Below, one piece after another: positions 1-6,035 of a stretch of 11,815 nt of DNA. The stretch lies in contig JAISXM010000016.1 of the NCBI GenBank assembly GCA_031270515.1, positions 1 through 11,815 on the forward strand, read 5' to 3'. Each line of letters starts with the position of its first letter. Position 1 is the stretch's first letter. Both the position numbers and the translations under genes were made by a program. The notes beneath the pieces are model-generated. The model saw only the letters and a list, made by a program, of their open reading frames with translations, was not told the origin of the DNA and searched no databases. This stretch comes from Holosporales bacterium (lineage in GTDB: Bacteria > Pseudomonadota > Alphaproteobacteria > BNTO01).

Positions 1-317
1 GGCAAAGGGAGATCAATGATCGGCATAGCGAGATGACGGTGGCGATACAGCTGGGAGAGGCCCGGGGAGAGACCCGAGGAAAGGCCATAGGAGAGGCCAT
101 AGGAGAGGCCCGAGGAAAGGCCATAGGAGAGGCCCGAGGAAAGGCCATAGGAGAGGCCCGGGGAAAGGCCATAGGAGAGGCAGAAATCAAGACAAAAATC
201 GCCATTTCTATGCTAAAGAAAGGATTGTCTTTTGACGTTATTAGTGATTACACAGGGATGTCAGTCCATGAAATTAATACTATTCAGAAAGATGGCAAGT
301 TGAACGCTGAAATGTGA
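1..317 (+). CDS. Rpn-family recombination-promoting nuclease / putative transposase, C-terminal fragment (5' end outside window)
   Basis: The reading frame is open from base 3 with no stop, so the gene begins outside the window and the ATG at 33 is probably internal. Five 8-residue units of the type GEARGKAI (bases 54-182) are followed by a helical tail, KIAISMLKKGLSFDVISDYTG, and a TGMSVHEI turn. This order, Gly/Glu/Ala/Arg repeats and then 'AxxMLKxGLSxxxIxxxTGLSxxEI', is the usual C-terminus of Rpn (PD-(D/E)XK) proteins. Those proteins are known for DNA endonuclease activity that promotes RecA-independent recombination, and they are abundant in symbiont genomes. The nuclease domain itself is not visible here, so whether the gene is intact cannot be judged. 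The family call rests on the tail alone. Confidence 0.72.
   Translation, partial: QREINDRHSEMTVAIQLGEARGETRGKAIGEAIGEARGKAIGEARGKAIGEARGKAIGEAEIKTKIAISMLKKGLSFDVISDYTGMSVHEINTIQKDGKLNAEM
54..182 (+). repeat. 24-bp coding tandem repeat (8-residue unit GEARGKAI)
   Basis: Five consecutive 24-bp units encode GEARGETR, GKAIGEAI and three copies of GEARGKAI. Each 24-bp unit is itself two related 12-bp halves (ggagaggcccga and ggaaaggccata). The three last full units are nearly identical at the DNA level, which points to recent slippage or unequal recombination. The frame is preserved throughout. Confidence 0.9.
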
Positions 318-408
318 TCAGGAACCTTCACAAAAACACAAAAAGGTTGTCAGTTCGTCGCTTCGGTGACCGCGGCCCCCACAATAAATAAGTTGAAACA
401 ATGCGTAG

Positions 409-689
409 ACCTGCCCATAAAAACAATTTGAATTTTTATCCTCACCGAAGCCTTATAATACAACGAGCTTCAAATTGTTTGTTATGGGGGCCCGGCGTAG
501 ATCAGGATGCCTCAAAAAAAATTTTAATAAGCCCCCTCTGTTTCTGGTTCTTTGCGAATCGCACGCTTTTTTTTTTGACCGTAGTAAAAAATAGCCACTA
601 AACCGGGTCCCCAGAACAAACAAGTTGAAACTCGTTATCATGCAAGACCTGGATGAGGAGAAAAATTCAACTTGTTTTTATGGGCAGGT
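409..689. repeat. Large imperfect inverted repeat with nested arms (MITE-like, or folded regulatory RNA)
   Basis: The outer arms 409-444 and 654-689 are complementary over 36 bases with two mismatches. The inner arms 461-495 and 603-637 are complementary over 35 bases with five mismatches. The 16-base spacers between outer and inner arms are equal in length on both sides but poorly paired, so the whole 281 bp can be drawn as one long hairpin with 87-base arms and a 107-base loop (496-602). No open reading frame inside resembles a gene and I see no clear target-site duplication. The arms share sequence with other intergenic repeats in the window. It could be a non-autonomous mobile element or the remains of two inverted copies of a smaller repeat. 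Confidence 0.75.
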
Positions 690-694
690 ATAAA
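666..694 (+). promoter_or_regulatory. Candidate sigma-70-type promoter for the cmk operon
   Basis: A -35-like TTCAAC (666-671) and a -10-like TATAAA (689-694) are separated by 17 bases. The -35 box lies within the right outer arm of the inverted repeat and the -10 box begins at its last base, so the repeat would supply much of the promoter. The boxes are imperfect and the call is by eye. Confidence 0.35.
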
Positions 695-722
695 ATACAA
701 TTTGGAGGAGCAGATTTTGGCC

Positions 723-800
723 ATGCTAAAAAGATGTGCAGCACTTAAGTCATTAGAAACAAAGGGTTCTTATGAAAAATTTTTCGTGAGGACGCCCTGA
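723..800 (+). CDS. Possible 25-residue leader peptide, translationally coupled to cmk
   Basis: A short frame starts at ATG 723, or at TTG 717, and ends with TGA at 798-800, overlapping the cmk start as TGATG. A very strong Shine-Dalgarno sequence, GGAGGAG (704-710), lies 6 bases before the TTG and 12 before the ATG. The peptide starts MLKRCAALKSL and ends YEKFFVRTP; I recognise no family. The frame stays open upstream to 657 without another good start, so it could also be the last scrap of a lost gene. The strong ribosome site and the stop/start overlap argue that it is translated and feeds ribosomes to cmk. Confidence 0.35.
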   Translation: MLKRCAALKSLETKGSYEKFFVRTP

Positions 801-1876
801 TGGAACACGCAACCATGTGCGCATATTATGCTGAAAAACAAACGAGTAAATTTTCAAGGAATAGTCAATTCGCAAAGGATAAGACGTCCTCGGAGAATAA
901 TAAGTCTTCGCATGGCAATAAGCATCCGGATGTCAATAAATCTACAGAAAGTAATAAATTTGAAAAAAGCAACATGCCGCGCCCTTACGCTATCGCAATA
1001 GATGGGCACGCCGGTTCGGGCAAAGGAACCATCGCAAAATTTCTAGCAAATCAACTTGGTTTTGTGCATGTAGACTCTGGCTTATTCTATAGGTATATTG
1101 CATATTGTAAGATTAACAACATGGCCGCTGATATGATTCGCGCGATGGAATGTGCGCCGACTTCGGATGTACAAACGAATATTTTGGAGCCAGTGGCCTG
1201 TGGATCGGAGGCATTTTGGGGGCCAGTGGACTGTGGGTCGGAGACGGATGTTTTGGGCGCACGAAGTGATATGGAGAAAGCCGATGACTGTGCATCGGAG
1301 GCACAAGTTGGAATGACTGATGAGCTTGTATTTGCGCGTCTAATTGCATTTTTCGAACCTATTCTTCATTACCTCAACACCAAAGAGGACCCCGAATCCA
1401 TTATTCCAAGCATAAGGACCGAAGCTTGCGCCAGCGTTGCATCGCGAATCAGCCAAAATCCGCGAATCAGGCTGTGCGTGAACAAAGCGATAAGGCTGTT
1501 CCAAGGAAATGTAGTCATCGATGGCAGAGGCGTCGCATCGGAGCTGTACCCTGATGCGGACGTAAAGCTATTCATCACCGCGTCCATTGAGGTGCGCGCA
1601 CATCGGCGAATGCTGGAGACTTGCATCATGGATACACGTTCTGATTTAAATGATTCAAGCGATATTTTGCTAAAGGAATACGCACAGGCCATTCGCCAAC
1701 GTGACCAAAACGATGCCCAACGTGCGTTGGCGCCTTCGGTTATGACATCAGATATGATTCAGTTGGATACGTCGCTGGATAGCGTGGATGAAATGTGCAA
1801 TAAGGCGCTTGAAATCGTACGAAGTAGACTTGGAATGTGCGGTGTTTCCTCTAAGGGACAAGACAAATATGACTGA
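800..1876 (+). CDS. cmk: Cytidylate kinase (CMP kinase), enlarged by an N-terminal extension and an internal repeat insert
   Basis: Cmk transfers phosphate from ATP to CMP/dCMP in the cytoplasm. The Walker A loop GHAGSGKGT is at residues 69-77. The NMP-binding signature VDSGLFYR (91-98) matches the usual LDTGALYR. IRTE (205-208), DGRG (241-244), HRR (268-270) and RQRDQNDAQRALAP (from 298) match CMP-binding, core and lid motifs. Typical bacterial Cmk has about 225 residues; this has 358. The excess is a polar N-terminal extension (1-58) and an insert around residues 117-175 in the NMP-binding region, both repeat-bearing. Start 800 is chosen for its TGAGG ribosome site 8 bases upstream; Met59 (base 974) begins the conserved domain but has no ribosome site. 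mtaB overlaps the 3' end by 8 bases. All visible catalytic motifs are kept, so the enzyme is probably active. Confidence 0.9.
   Translation: MEHATMCAYYAEKQTSKFSRNSQFAKDKTSSENNKSSHGNKHPDVNKSTESNKFEKSNMPRPYAIAIDGHAGSGKGTIAKFLANQLGFVHVDSGLFYRYIAYCKINNMAADMIRAMECAPTSDVQTNILEPVACGSEAFWGPVDCGSETDVLGARSDMEKADDCASEAQVGMTDELVFARLIAFFEPILHYLNTKEDPESIIPSIRTEACASVASRISQNPRIRLCVNKAIRLFQGNVVIDGRGVASELYPDADVKLFITASIEVRAHRRMLETCIMDTRSDLNDSSDILLKEYAQAIRQRDQNDAQRALAPSVMTSDMIQLDTSLDSVDEMCNKALEIVRSRLGMCGVSSKGQDKYD
899..970 (+). repeat. 18-bp coding repeat: four hexapeptides of the form NKxxxx in the Cmk N-terminus
   Basis: Cmk residues 34-57 read NKSSHG, NKHPDV, NKSTES and NKFEKS: four 18-base units each starting aataag or aataaa, followed directly by the Met that opens the conserved kinase domain. 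Only the first two codons are well kept, so the array is old or under selection for polarity rather than sequence. Confidence 0.7.
1148..1309 (+). repeat. Degenerate tandem repeat inside the Cmk NMP-binding region
   Basis: Units centred on a (V/D)(A/D)C(G/A)SE core recur: VACGSEAFWGP (1193-1225), VDCGSETDVLGA (1226-1261) and DDCASEAQVG (1283-1309). A weaker first unit begins ECAPTSD (1148-1192). At the DNA level the pattern is tgtgg-tcggag followed by attttgg or gttttgg, with a 33- to 45-base period and the frame always kept. The block is absent from ordinary Cmk proteins. Confidence 0.65.
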
Positions 1877-3377
1877 AAAACTTGATTCCTGCGTTATTAC
1901 GTTTGGGTGTCGCTTGAATACTGTTGAGTCGGAGCACATAAAAAATGTTCTCAAAGACAACGATATCGACGATGTTATTGTTGTAAACACTTGTGCTGTG
2001 ACCGCAGAAGCAGAGCGCCAGGCGCGCCAAGCGATCCGCAAGCTCAAGCTGGCGCATCCGGAGCGGCGCATCATAGTGACGGGGTGTGCCGCGACAATTA
2101 ACAGGGCGCTGTACGAGGCGATGCCACAAGTGGATTGCGTCGTGCTGAATGAACATAAATACGAGGCTCAGTCTTTTTTGTCGGATGCGCATGCGGGTGT
2201 TGCGACTGAAGGCGGTCCGCTGAATGGCCATGCGGGTGTTGCGGTTGAATGCGAGAATCAATCGGGGGGGCCCCAAAACGTGAATAAATCGAGTGCGCAT
2301 GCCCCTGCAGCCCCGTCAAATGCGCTGCCCATGTACTCCCCCAGGCTTCTTCCGCAGTTTGAGGGAAAGTCTCGTGCCTTTTTGCAGATTCAAACAGGGT
2401 GCGACAACTTTTGCACATTTTGCGTAACTAGGCTGGCCAGGGGCAAATCCATTAGTGTGCCCCTTGTTCAAATTCTGGAACAAGCCAAGCAGTTCACTGA
2501 TATGGGATATAAGGAAATCAACCTAACCGGAGTGAACATTTGTTCTTACAAGGATGAGGCGCATAGCTTGGCCCACTTAATAACGCGTTTGCTGAGCGAG
2601 TTCCCTGAGGACGTCCGCATCCGCCTTTCCTCATTGGATCCATGCGCCATAGACGATGCTCTGTTGGGCGTGATGCGGGAAAAGCGCGTGTTGCCGCATT
2701 GGCACCTGAGCCTGCAGTCCGGGGACGCGACCGTATTGTCAAAAATGTTGAGGCGGCACACGCCAGAAGATGTGGTGCGCGTGGTTGATCGTGTCCGTGG
2801 GGTGCGCCCTGAGATTGCGTTAGGGGCGGACGTAATCACGGGGTTCCCCGGCGAAACGCCTGAAATGTTTGACAATACGTGTGCGTTAGTTGAGCGATGT
2901 GGAATAGCGTTGTTGCATGTATTTCCGTATTCGGATCGCCCTGGAACAGTAGCGGAAACAATGACGAATAAAGTGCCCCAACCTGTAAAAGTGGAAAGAG
3001 CGAAACGTTTGCGAAGAATTGGAGAACAGATTTTGCGTGACGAACAACACAAGTTGATTGGACAAATTGTTGATGTATTTGTGGAAAAGGATATTCGACC
3101 GGAGCATGACAAAATGAATGAACATTTGGACGGTTTTGGGCGAGACGAAAACAAATTATATACAGGAAAAACTGAACACTCAGAACCTAGCGAAATGAAT
3201 AAAAACTTGGACAGCGTTGGTAAAGACGCAAACAAATTATATGCAGGAAAAACTGAGCACTTTTTCCATATCGCTGTGTCCGGAGACGATGTGCCAATTG
3301 GGCGCTACGTTAAAGTAAAAATTGACGGAATCTTGCGTACGGGCTGGCTCTGTGGGCAACAAACAAGTAAAAGTTGA
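1869..3377 (+). CDS. mtaB: tRNA (N6-L-threonylcarbamoyladenosine(37)-C2)-methylthiotransferase, MtaB family, with two repeat-bearing inserts
   Basis: MtaB is a radical-SAM enzyme that adds a methylthio group to t6A at position 37 of ANN-decoding tRNAs. The N-terminal UPF0004 domain has Cys14 (FGCRLN), Cys42 (NTCAVT) and Cys73 (TGCAA) for one 4Fe-4S cluster. The radical-SAM CxxxCxxC is Cys178-Cys182-Cys185 (GCDNFCTFC). NLTGVNI, LSLQSGD and GADVITGFPGET are family motifs, and a TRAM domain closes the protein. I place the start at ATG 1869, overlapping the cmk stop as ATGACTGA, with AAGGGA 10 bases upstream. An in-frame start at 1788 would put 27 unrelated residues ahead of the conserved VITFGCRLNT. 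At 502 residues it is longer than the usual 410-440 because of inserts at residues 105-155 and about 411-442. MtaB fits better than MiaB because of FGCRLN and the overall motif set. Confidence 0.9.
   Translation: MTEKLDSCVITFGCRLNTVESEHIKNVLKDNDIDDVIVVNTCAVTAEAERQARQAIRKLKLAHPERRIIVTGCAATINRALYEAMPQVDCVVLNEHKYEAQSFLSDAHAGVATEGGPLNGHAGVAVECENQSGGPQNVNKSSAHAPAAPSNALPMYSPRLLPQFEGKSRAFLQIQTGCDNFCTFCVTRLARGKSISVPLVQILEQAKQFTDMGYKEINLTGVNICSYKDEAHSLAHLITRLLSEFPEDVRIRLSSLDPCAIDDALLGVMREKRVLPHWHLSLQSGDATVLSKMLRRHTPEDVVRVVDRVRGVRPEIALGADVITGFPGETPEMFDNTCALVERCGIALLHVFPYSDRPGTVAETMTNKVPQPVKVERAKRLRRIGEQILRDEQHKLIGQIVDVFVEKDIRPEHDKMNEHLDGFGRDENKLYTGKTEHSEPSEMNKNLDSVGKDANKLYAGKTEHFFHIAVSGDDVPIGRYVKVKIDGILRTGWLCGQQTSKS
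2184..2261 (+). repeat. 39-bp coding tandem repeat in the MtaB interdomain insert
   Basis: Two 39-base units encode DAHAGVATEGGPL and NGHAGVAVECENQ, sharing the exact stretch catgcgggtgttgcg. A looser continuation, SGGPQNVNKSSAHAP, follows. The block lies between the UPF0004 and radical-SAM domains, where a flexible insert would do little harm. Confidence 0.8.
3114..3275 (+). repeat. 81-bp in-frame tandem duplication within the MtaB TRAM domain
   Basis: Residues 416-442 (MNEHLDGFGRDENKLYTGKT and on) and 443-469 (MNKNLDSVGKDANKLYAGKT and on) are copies 27 residues apart. DNA identity is clear over about the first 66 bases, then lost. The second copy runs into the normal TRAM continuation GKTEHFFHIAV, so the first copy is the extra one. 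The divergence shows the duplication has persisted for some time. Confidence 0.85.
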
Positions 3378-3468
3378 CGAAATATAAAGAGAAACGCTGC
3401 CCAACATTGTCTTTTTCGGCTCGGCGGAGCGGCGTCGATACAACAATCATAGCTAAGCGCGCTTAACC

Positions 3469-3526
3469 CCCAGCAACCACGTTACTGCATTCGCAGCATT
3501 CATAACGCAATGTGTTGCTGGGTTTT
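3469..3526 (+). terminator. Rho-independent terminator after mtaB
   Basis: CCCAGCAAC (3469-3477) pairs exactly with GTTGCTGGG (3514-3522). The stem extends by two more pairs past one bulged C, and TTTT follows. The enclosed region can form two small hairpins, CTGC/GCAG (3485-3496) and CATT/AATG (3497-3511), giving a three-way-junction shape unusual for a terminator. On the other strand no T-run follows, so it serves mtaB, not the convergent gene. A 12-base palindrome TAAGCGCGCTTA (3454-3465) lies just before it. Confidence 0.6.
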
Positions 3527-3542
3527 CTCATCGAATGTCGCT

Positions 3543-4256
3543 TCACAATGTGGCCCTTACCGCGTTTACTTTCTCCAAAATAGAGTCAAGCGTTGGACGC
3601 TTTGCAGGATCACTATCCAAGCATTGCTGAATGATGTTTGCTAAGTTCAGTGCAGATGTTGGCATACCTGCACGTTGTTCGAATAGAAAAACACGGATTG
3701 CACCGTTCAATTTCATTAGTTGGGTATCACTAAGGGGGCCTGATATTTGTTCGAACTCATCCGTTGCTCTTTTTTGCAGGGCTATGGATTTATAGCAAAT
3801 TAACGCAATGATTACACCATAAGCATAGGCAACCGAAGCCTCCGTACACAGGCCTCCATTCTGAAGTTCAGGAGCCAACGTTACTTTACCATAAGGAGTG
3901 GCACTCACTACCGCGGATTGAAGATCTACAATGCCGTGAAATGCAGATTTCTTGGGATTTGTTATAAGGAAAACGTCTTCAAGACCTGGAACAAAATATT
4001 TTGGAAGAGTCCCTTTTGCCTCTTCTTTTTTCAGATCAGTAACCACTTGTTTAAAAACACGGACCAAATGTTGAGCAACAGTAGGTACTTGTTCTGGCGT
4101 TAGGAATACGCCGCATATCTGTCTGAAGCTATCCGGATCTCCCAGCGGGACACATATTCTGTCAAGTTCTTCCCTGCCTTCTGGGTTGCTCGCTCCTGCA
4201 GAGTAGCTATTGCAAGCTAGGGTAATTATTAATGGTAGAAGTAAGTGCACGTTCAT
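3543..4256 (-). CDS. Exported protein resembling the C-lobe of a protein kinase; catalytically degenerate (pseudokinase-like)
   Basis: The 237-residue protein begins with a signal peptide (MNVHLLLPLIITLACNSYSAGA; a non-ideal lipobox TLAC leaves lipoprotein status open). I chose this Met because AAGGA (4265-4269) lies 8 bases upstream; the Met three codons earlier sits on that site. Numbering from the chosen Met, the body aligns by eye with kinase subdomains VIa-XI: a helix VFKQVVTDL, then FVPGLEDVFLI where HRDLKPxNILL is expected, GIVDLQSAV for the DFG segment (Asp111 kept), LAPEL for the APE motif, and CLDSDPAKRPT for subdomain XI (Arg220 kept). The HRD catalytic Asp is Val, the Lys Gly and the Asn Asp. 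The glycine-rich loop and the whole N-lobe are absent. Kinase activity is therefore unlikely; a secreted binding or decoy role is inference. The gene converges on mtaB. Confidence 0.6.
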   Translation of the reverse strand: MNVHLLLPLIITLACNSYSAGASNPEGREELDRICVPLGDPDSFRQICGVFLTPEQVPTVAQHLVRVFKQVVTDLKKEEAKGTLPKYFVPGLEDVFLITNPKKSAFHGIVDLQSAVVSATPYGKVTLAPELQNGGLCTEASVAYAYGVIIALICYKSIALQKRATDEFEQISGPLSDTQLMKLNGAIRVFLFEQRAGMPTSALNLANIIQQCLDSDPAKRPTLDSILEKVNAVRATL

Positions 4257-4301
4257 AATATACATCCTTGTATTTATAGATAAAGCTAGATCTTATAGTA
4301 A

Positions 4302-4331
4302 ATGATAGCGAATGATTTTTACGCATGTCAA
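4302..4331 (-). promoter_or_regulatory. Candidate promoter for the kinase-like gene
   Basis: Reading the minus strand, TTGACA (4326-4331) and TATCAT (4302-4307) are 18 bases apart, about 45 bases before the start codon. A second TTGACA (4337-4342) lies 11 bases further upstream, so alternative use with a downstream TATAAG-like box is possible. The perfect -35 makes this the best promoter in the window. Confidence 0.55.
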
Positions 4332-4465
4332 CATATTGTCAACCTAACTTAGAAATACCCGGTTTTGCAATTTAAGGTCCTCTTTTTAGTATGGAATTGG
4401 ATCATAATCCCTGATCGGTGGAGAGTTTTATGTGGAAGATACTCAGCATTTTTTATCGTTGAACG

Positions 4466-4558
4466 TATGCCCAGTCATAAAAACATTGCGATTTTTTCTG
4501 GATACAATGCAGCATAGAACCTAAGTTTTCTAAAACAATGTTTTTGTGATTGGGTATA
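4466..4558. repeat. Inverted repeat with 23-base arms in the spacer between two minus-strand genes
   Basis: Arms 4466-4488 and 4536-4558 pair at 20 of 23 positions around a 47-base loop. The left arm, with cccagtcataaaaacattg, loosely resembles the cctgcccataaaaacaattt arm at 409. No coding frame lies inside. The rest of the 4332-4605 spacer is AT-rich and holds only a weak hairpin, TTATC/GATAA (4584-4597), with a T-run on the minus strand that might end the M23 transcript. Confidence 0.6.
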
Positions 4559-4610
4559 ACTTGATCGCACAAGGTGTCAAAAATTATCGAGTGATAAAAT
4601 ATCGCTGCAT

Positions 4611-4688
4611 ATAAAAATAGCAGTTCAACAAGTCGTTTTAGTAACGTGTTTCTCTATAAATAGCACTTCAAGTCGCTTTAGTAATGTG
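4611..4688. repeat. Imperfect tandem duplication spanning the M23 gene stop codon
   Basis: Segments 4611-4648 and 4656-4688 are two copies of one unit: 18 of 20 bases match in the caagtcgttttagtaacgtg core, and ataaa-tagca is shared ahead of it with small gaps. The copy at 4656-4688 contains the last codons and TGA stop of the M23 peptidase gene. The other copy lies in the spacer just beyond it. Confidence 0.7.
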
Positions 4689-5993
4689 CCCATCTGTATC
4701 CGCGCCTGTTTGATTTGCTCTTTCTGTTCGTGCGACTTTATCTATATCTTTCTTATATTTATTAAACTGTGTCAAGTCTTGCCCGCTCAACTTATCCGCC
4801 CCTATGCACGAATACTTCTGGGGATCCACATGTATCTGATGCCGCAGCACCTCATGGTGCAAATGCGGCCCCGTCGCGTGCCCCGTACTTCCTACGCGCC
4901 CTATGCGGTCCCCTTGGTTGACGTGGTCCCCTTTGCGCACGGAAATCGCACTCAAATGCCCGTATGCCGTCTCAAACCCATTCGAGTGGCGGATGCGTAC
5001 ATACAAGCCATACCCGCCATAAAAACACGCCGCAACCACCACGCCATTCCCTGATGCGTATACGTTGGTCCCGTACCCGGCTTCGTAATCAACCCCGCAA
5101 TGTTTCTTCATCACGCGAAAAATCGGATGCAACCGCATCCCAAACTTGGACGAAATACGCACGCCGCGCCCTCGGATTGGCGGCACAAGGAACTCCGTTT
5201 TAAGGCTATGCCCAGACTCCGAATAATAGCGATTCCCGAACCCGTAAACCTTATGCACATTCGCGCCCACGTTTACCGATGCGTACTTCAGCTGACACTT
5301 CCCCACGCGCTTTCCTGTGTTTGCGTCCTGCCGCTCCTCAAAAACAAGCTCAAATGAGGCGTTGTTTTTCAAGTTGTTCGCGTTGACTAACGGACTTAAC
5401 GCCTTCACGGCTTCGTTTGCAATTGCGTGAGAGGCGCCGCTCCGTTGCACGGAGGCAATGAAGTTGGTGGATATGTCGCCGCGCACGGACTTAAGGTGCG
5501 TGACCAGCGTGCGCTTTTTGATCGAGGCGACATACCCGCGGTCCGACGCATTTAACGTGATCACATTGCCAGCGGCGTCCGTCGTTTCAAGCTTCGTTAA
5601 TGTGGACGAATCTAATTGGGACTCCCAGACGACGTCGATTTCTTGGCCGATTTGCAAGCCTTTTACGTTGTAATGCTTGGACAAGGCTTTCGTAATCGCG
5701 TCGATATCCTTTAACGAAATACCGATGTCCTTGAGCATGGAAGTAATGGTGTCTCCGCACGTTACAATAAGCGACCTATTTTGCACGCCAAGGATGTGCT
5801 TCTCTTCGTCCGGCTCATCATTGATTGCGTCGACGGTGTCCGCGGGCTCATATGGCAGGCTGAATTCATGCCGCGACGCAAAATACTTGGAGGCCCGGTG
5901 CTCCCTGAGGGAGATTCCGAGCGCCGCCGCAAACAACGCCAATGGAACGATAACTTGTCTTTGCCTTAGGGCGAGTATTTCGTTAATGTTCAA
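4668..5993 (-). CDS. Membrane-anchored M23 family peptidoglycan endopeptidase with LysM/OapA-like domain
   Basis: M23 (LytM) enzymes cut peptide cross-bridges in the periplasm to allow wall growth or daughter-cell separation. A single membrane segment lies at about residues 13-29 (VIVPLALFAAALGI), a LysM/OapA-like domain at about 72-121 (GDTITSMLKDIGIS to LQIGQEI), and a middle domain like that of MepM/Csd3 proteins at about 160-260. The catalytic domain has His298 and Asp302 (HCGVD), His346 (YGHLS) and the H-x-H pair His377/His379 (GPHLHHEV), so all zinc and catalytic ligands are present. The 441-residue length is normal for MepM-like proteins. The best start is TTG at 5991-5993, preceded by AGG 7 bases upstream; no in-frame ATG exists between it and the upstream stop. 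The 3' end lies in a tandem duplication. Confidence 0.92.
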   Translation of the reverse strand: MNINEILALRQRQVIVPLALFAAALGISLREHRASKYFASRHEFSLPYEPADTVDAINDEPDEEKHILGVQNRSLIVTCGDTITSMLKDIGISLKDIDAITKALSKHYNVKGLQIGQEIDVVWESQLDSSTLTKLETTDAAGNVITLNASDRGYVASIKKRTLVTHLKSVRGDISTNFIASVQRSGASHAIANEAVKALSPLVNANNLKNNASFELVFEERQDANTGKRVGKCQLKYASVNVGANVHKVYGFGNRYYSESGHSLKTEFLVPPIRGRGVRISSKFGMRLHPIFRVMKKHCGVDYEAGYGTNVYASGNGVVVAACFYGGYGLYVRIRHSNGFETAYGHLSAISVRKGDHVNQGDRIGRVGSTGHATGPHLHHEVLRHQIHVDPQKYSCIGADKLSGQDLTQFNKYKKDIDKVARTERANQTGADTDGHITKAT

Positions 5994-6035
5994 ACGTATA
6001 CCTATTAATAAAAACGATGTACATTTATATCTTCG

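Noticed and set aside
54..182. CRISPR array from the regular 24-bp repeats
   Set aside because: There are no spacers, the repeats are contiguous and coding, and they belong to an Rpn protein tail.
401..641. Short frames on both strands inside the inverted repeat
   Set aside because: They arise from the repeat arms and run across hairpin elements, with no ribosome site and no protein-like composition.
955..985. Intergenic repeat core within the Cmk N-terminus (aataaatttgaaaa)
   Set aside because: The match is short and A/T-rich, lacks the GC box and adjoining sequence, and is within chance expectation.
1788..1868. Upstream extension of MtaB from the ATG at 1788
   Set aside because: It lies fully inside cmk in another frame. 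The family's conserved start and a ribosome site fit ATG 1869.
2546..3235. Minus-strand frame of 229 residues opposite mtaB
   Set aside because: It is a shadow of a strongly supported gene and has low-complexity Ser/Arg/Thr composition typical of antisense frames.
3378..3542. A tRNA or tmRNA in the spacer after mtaB, suggested by the multi-stem fold
   Set aside because: There is no anticodon arm, T-loop or CCA-type end. The outer stem followed by TTTT fits a terminator.
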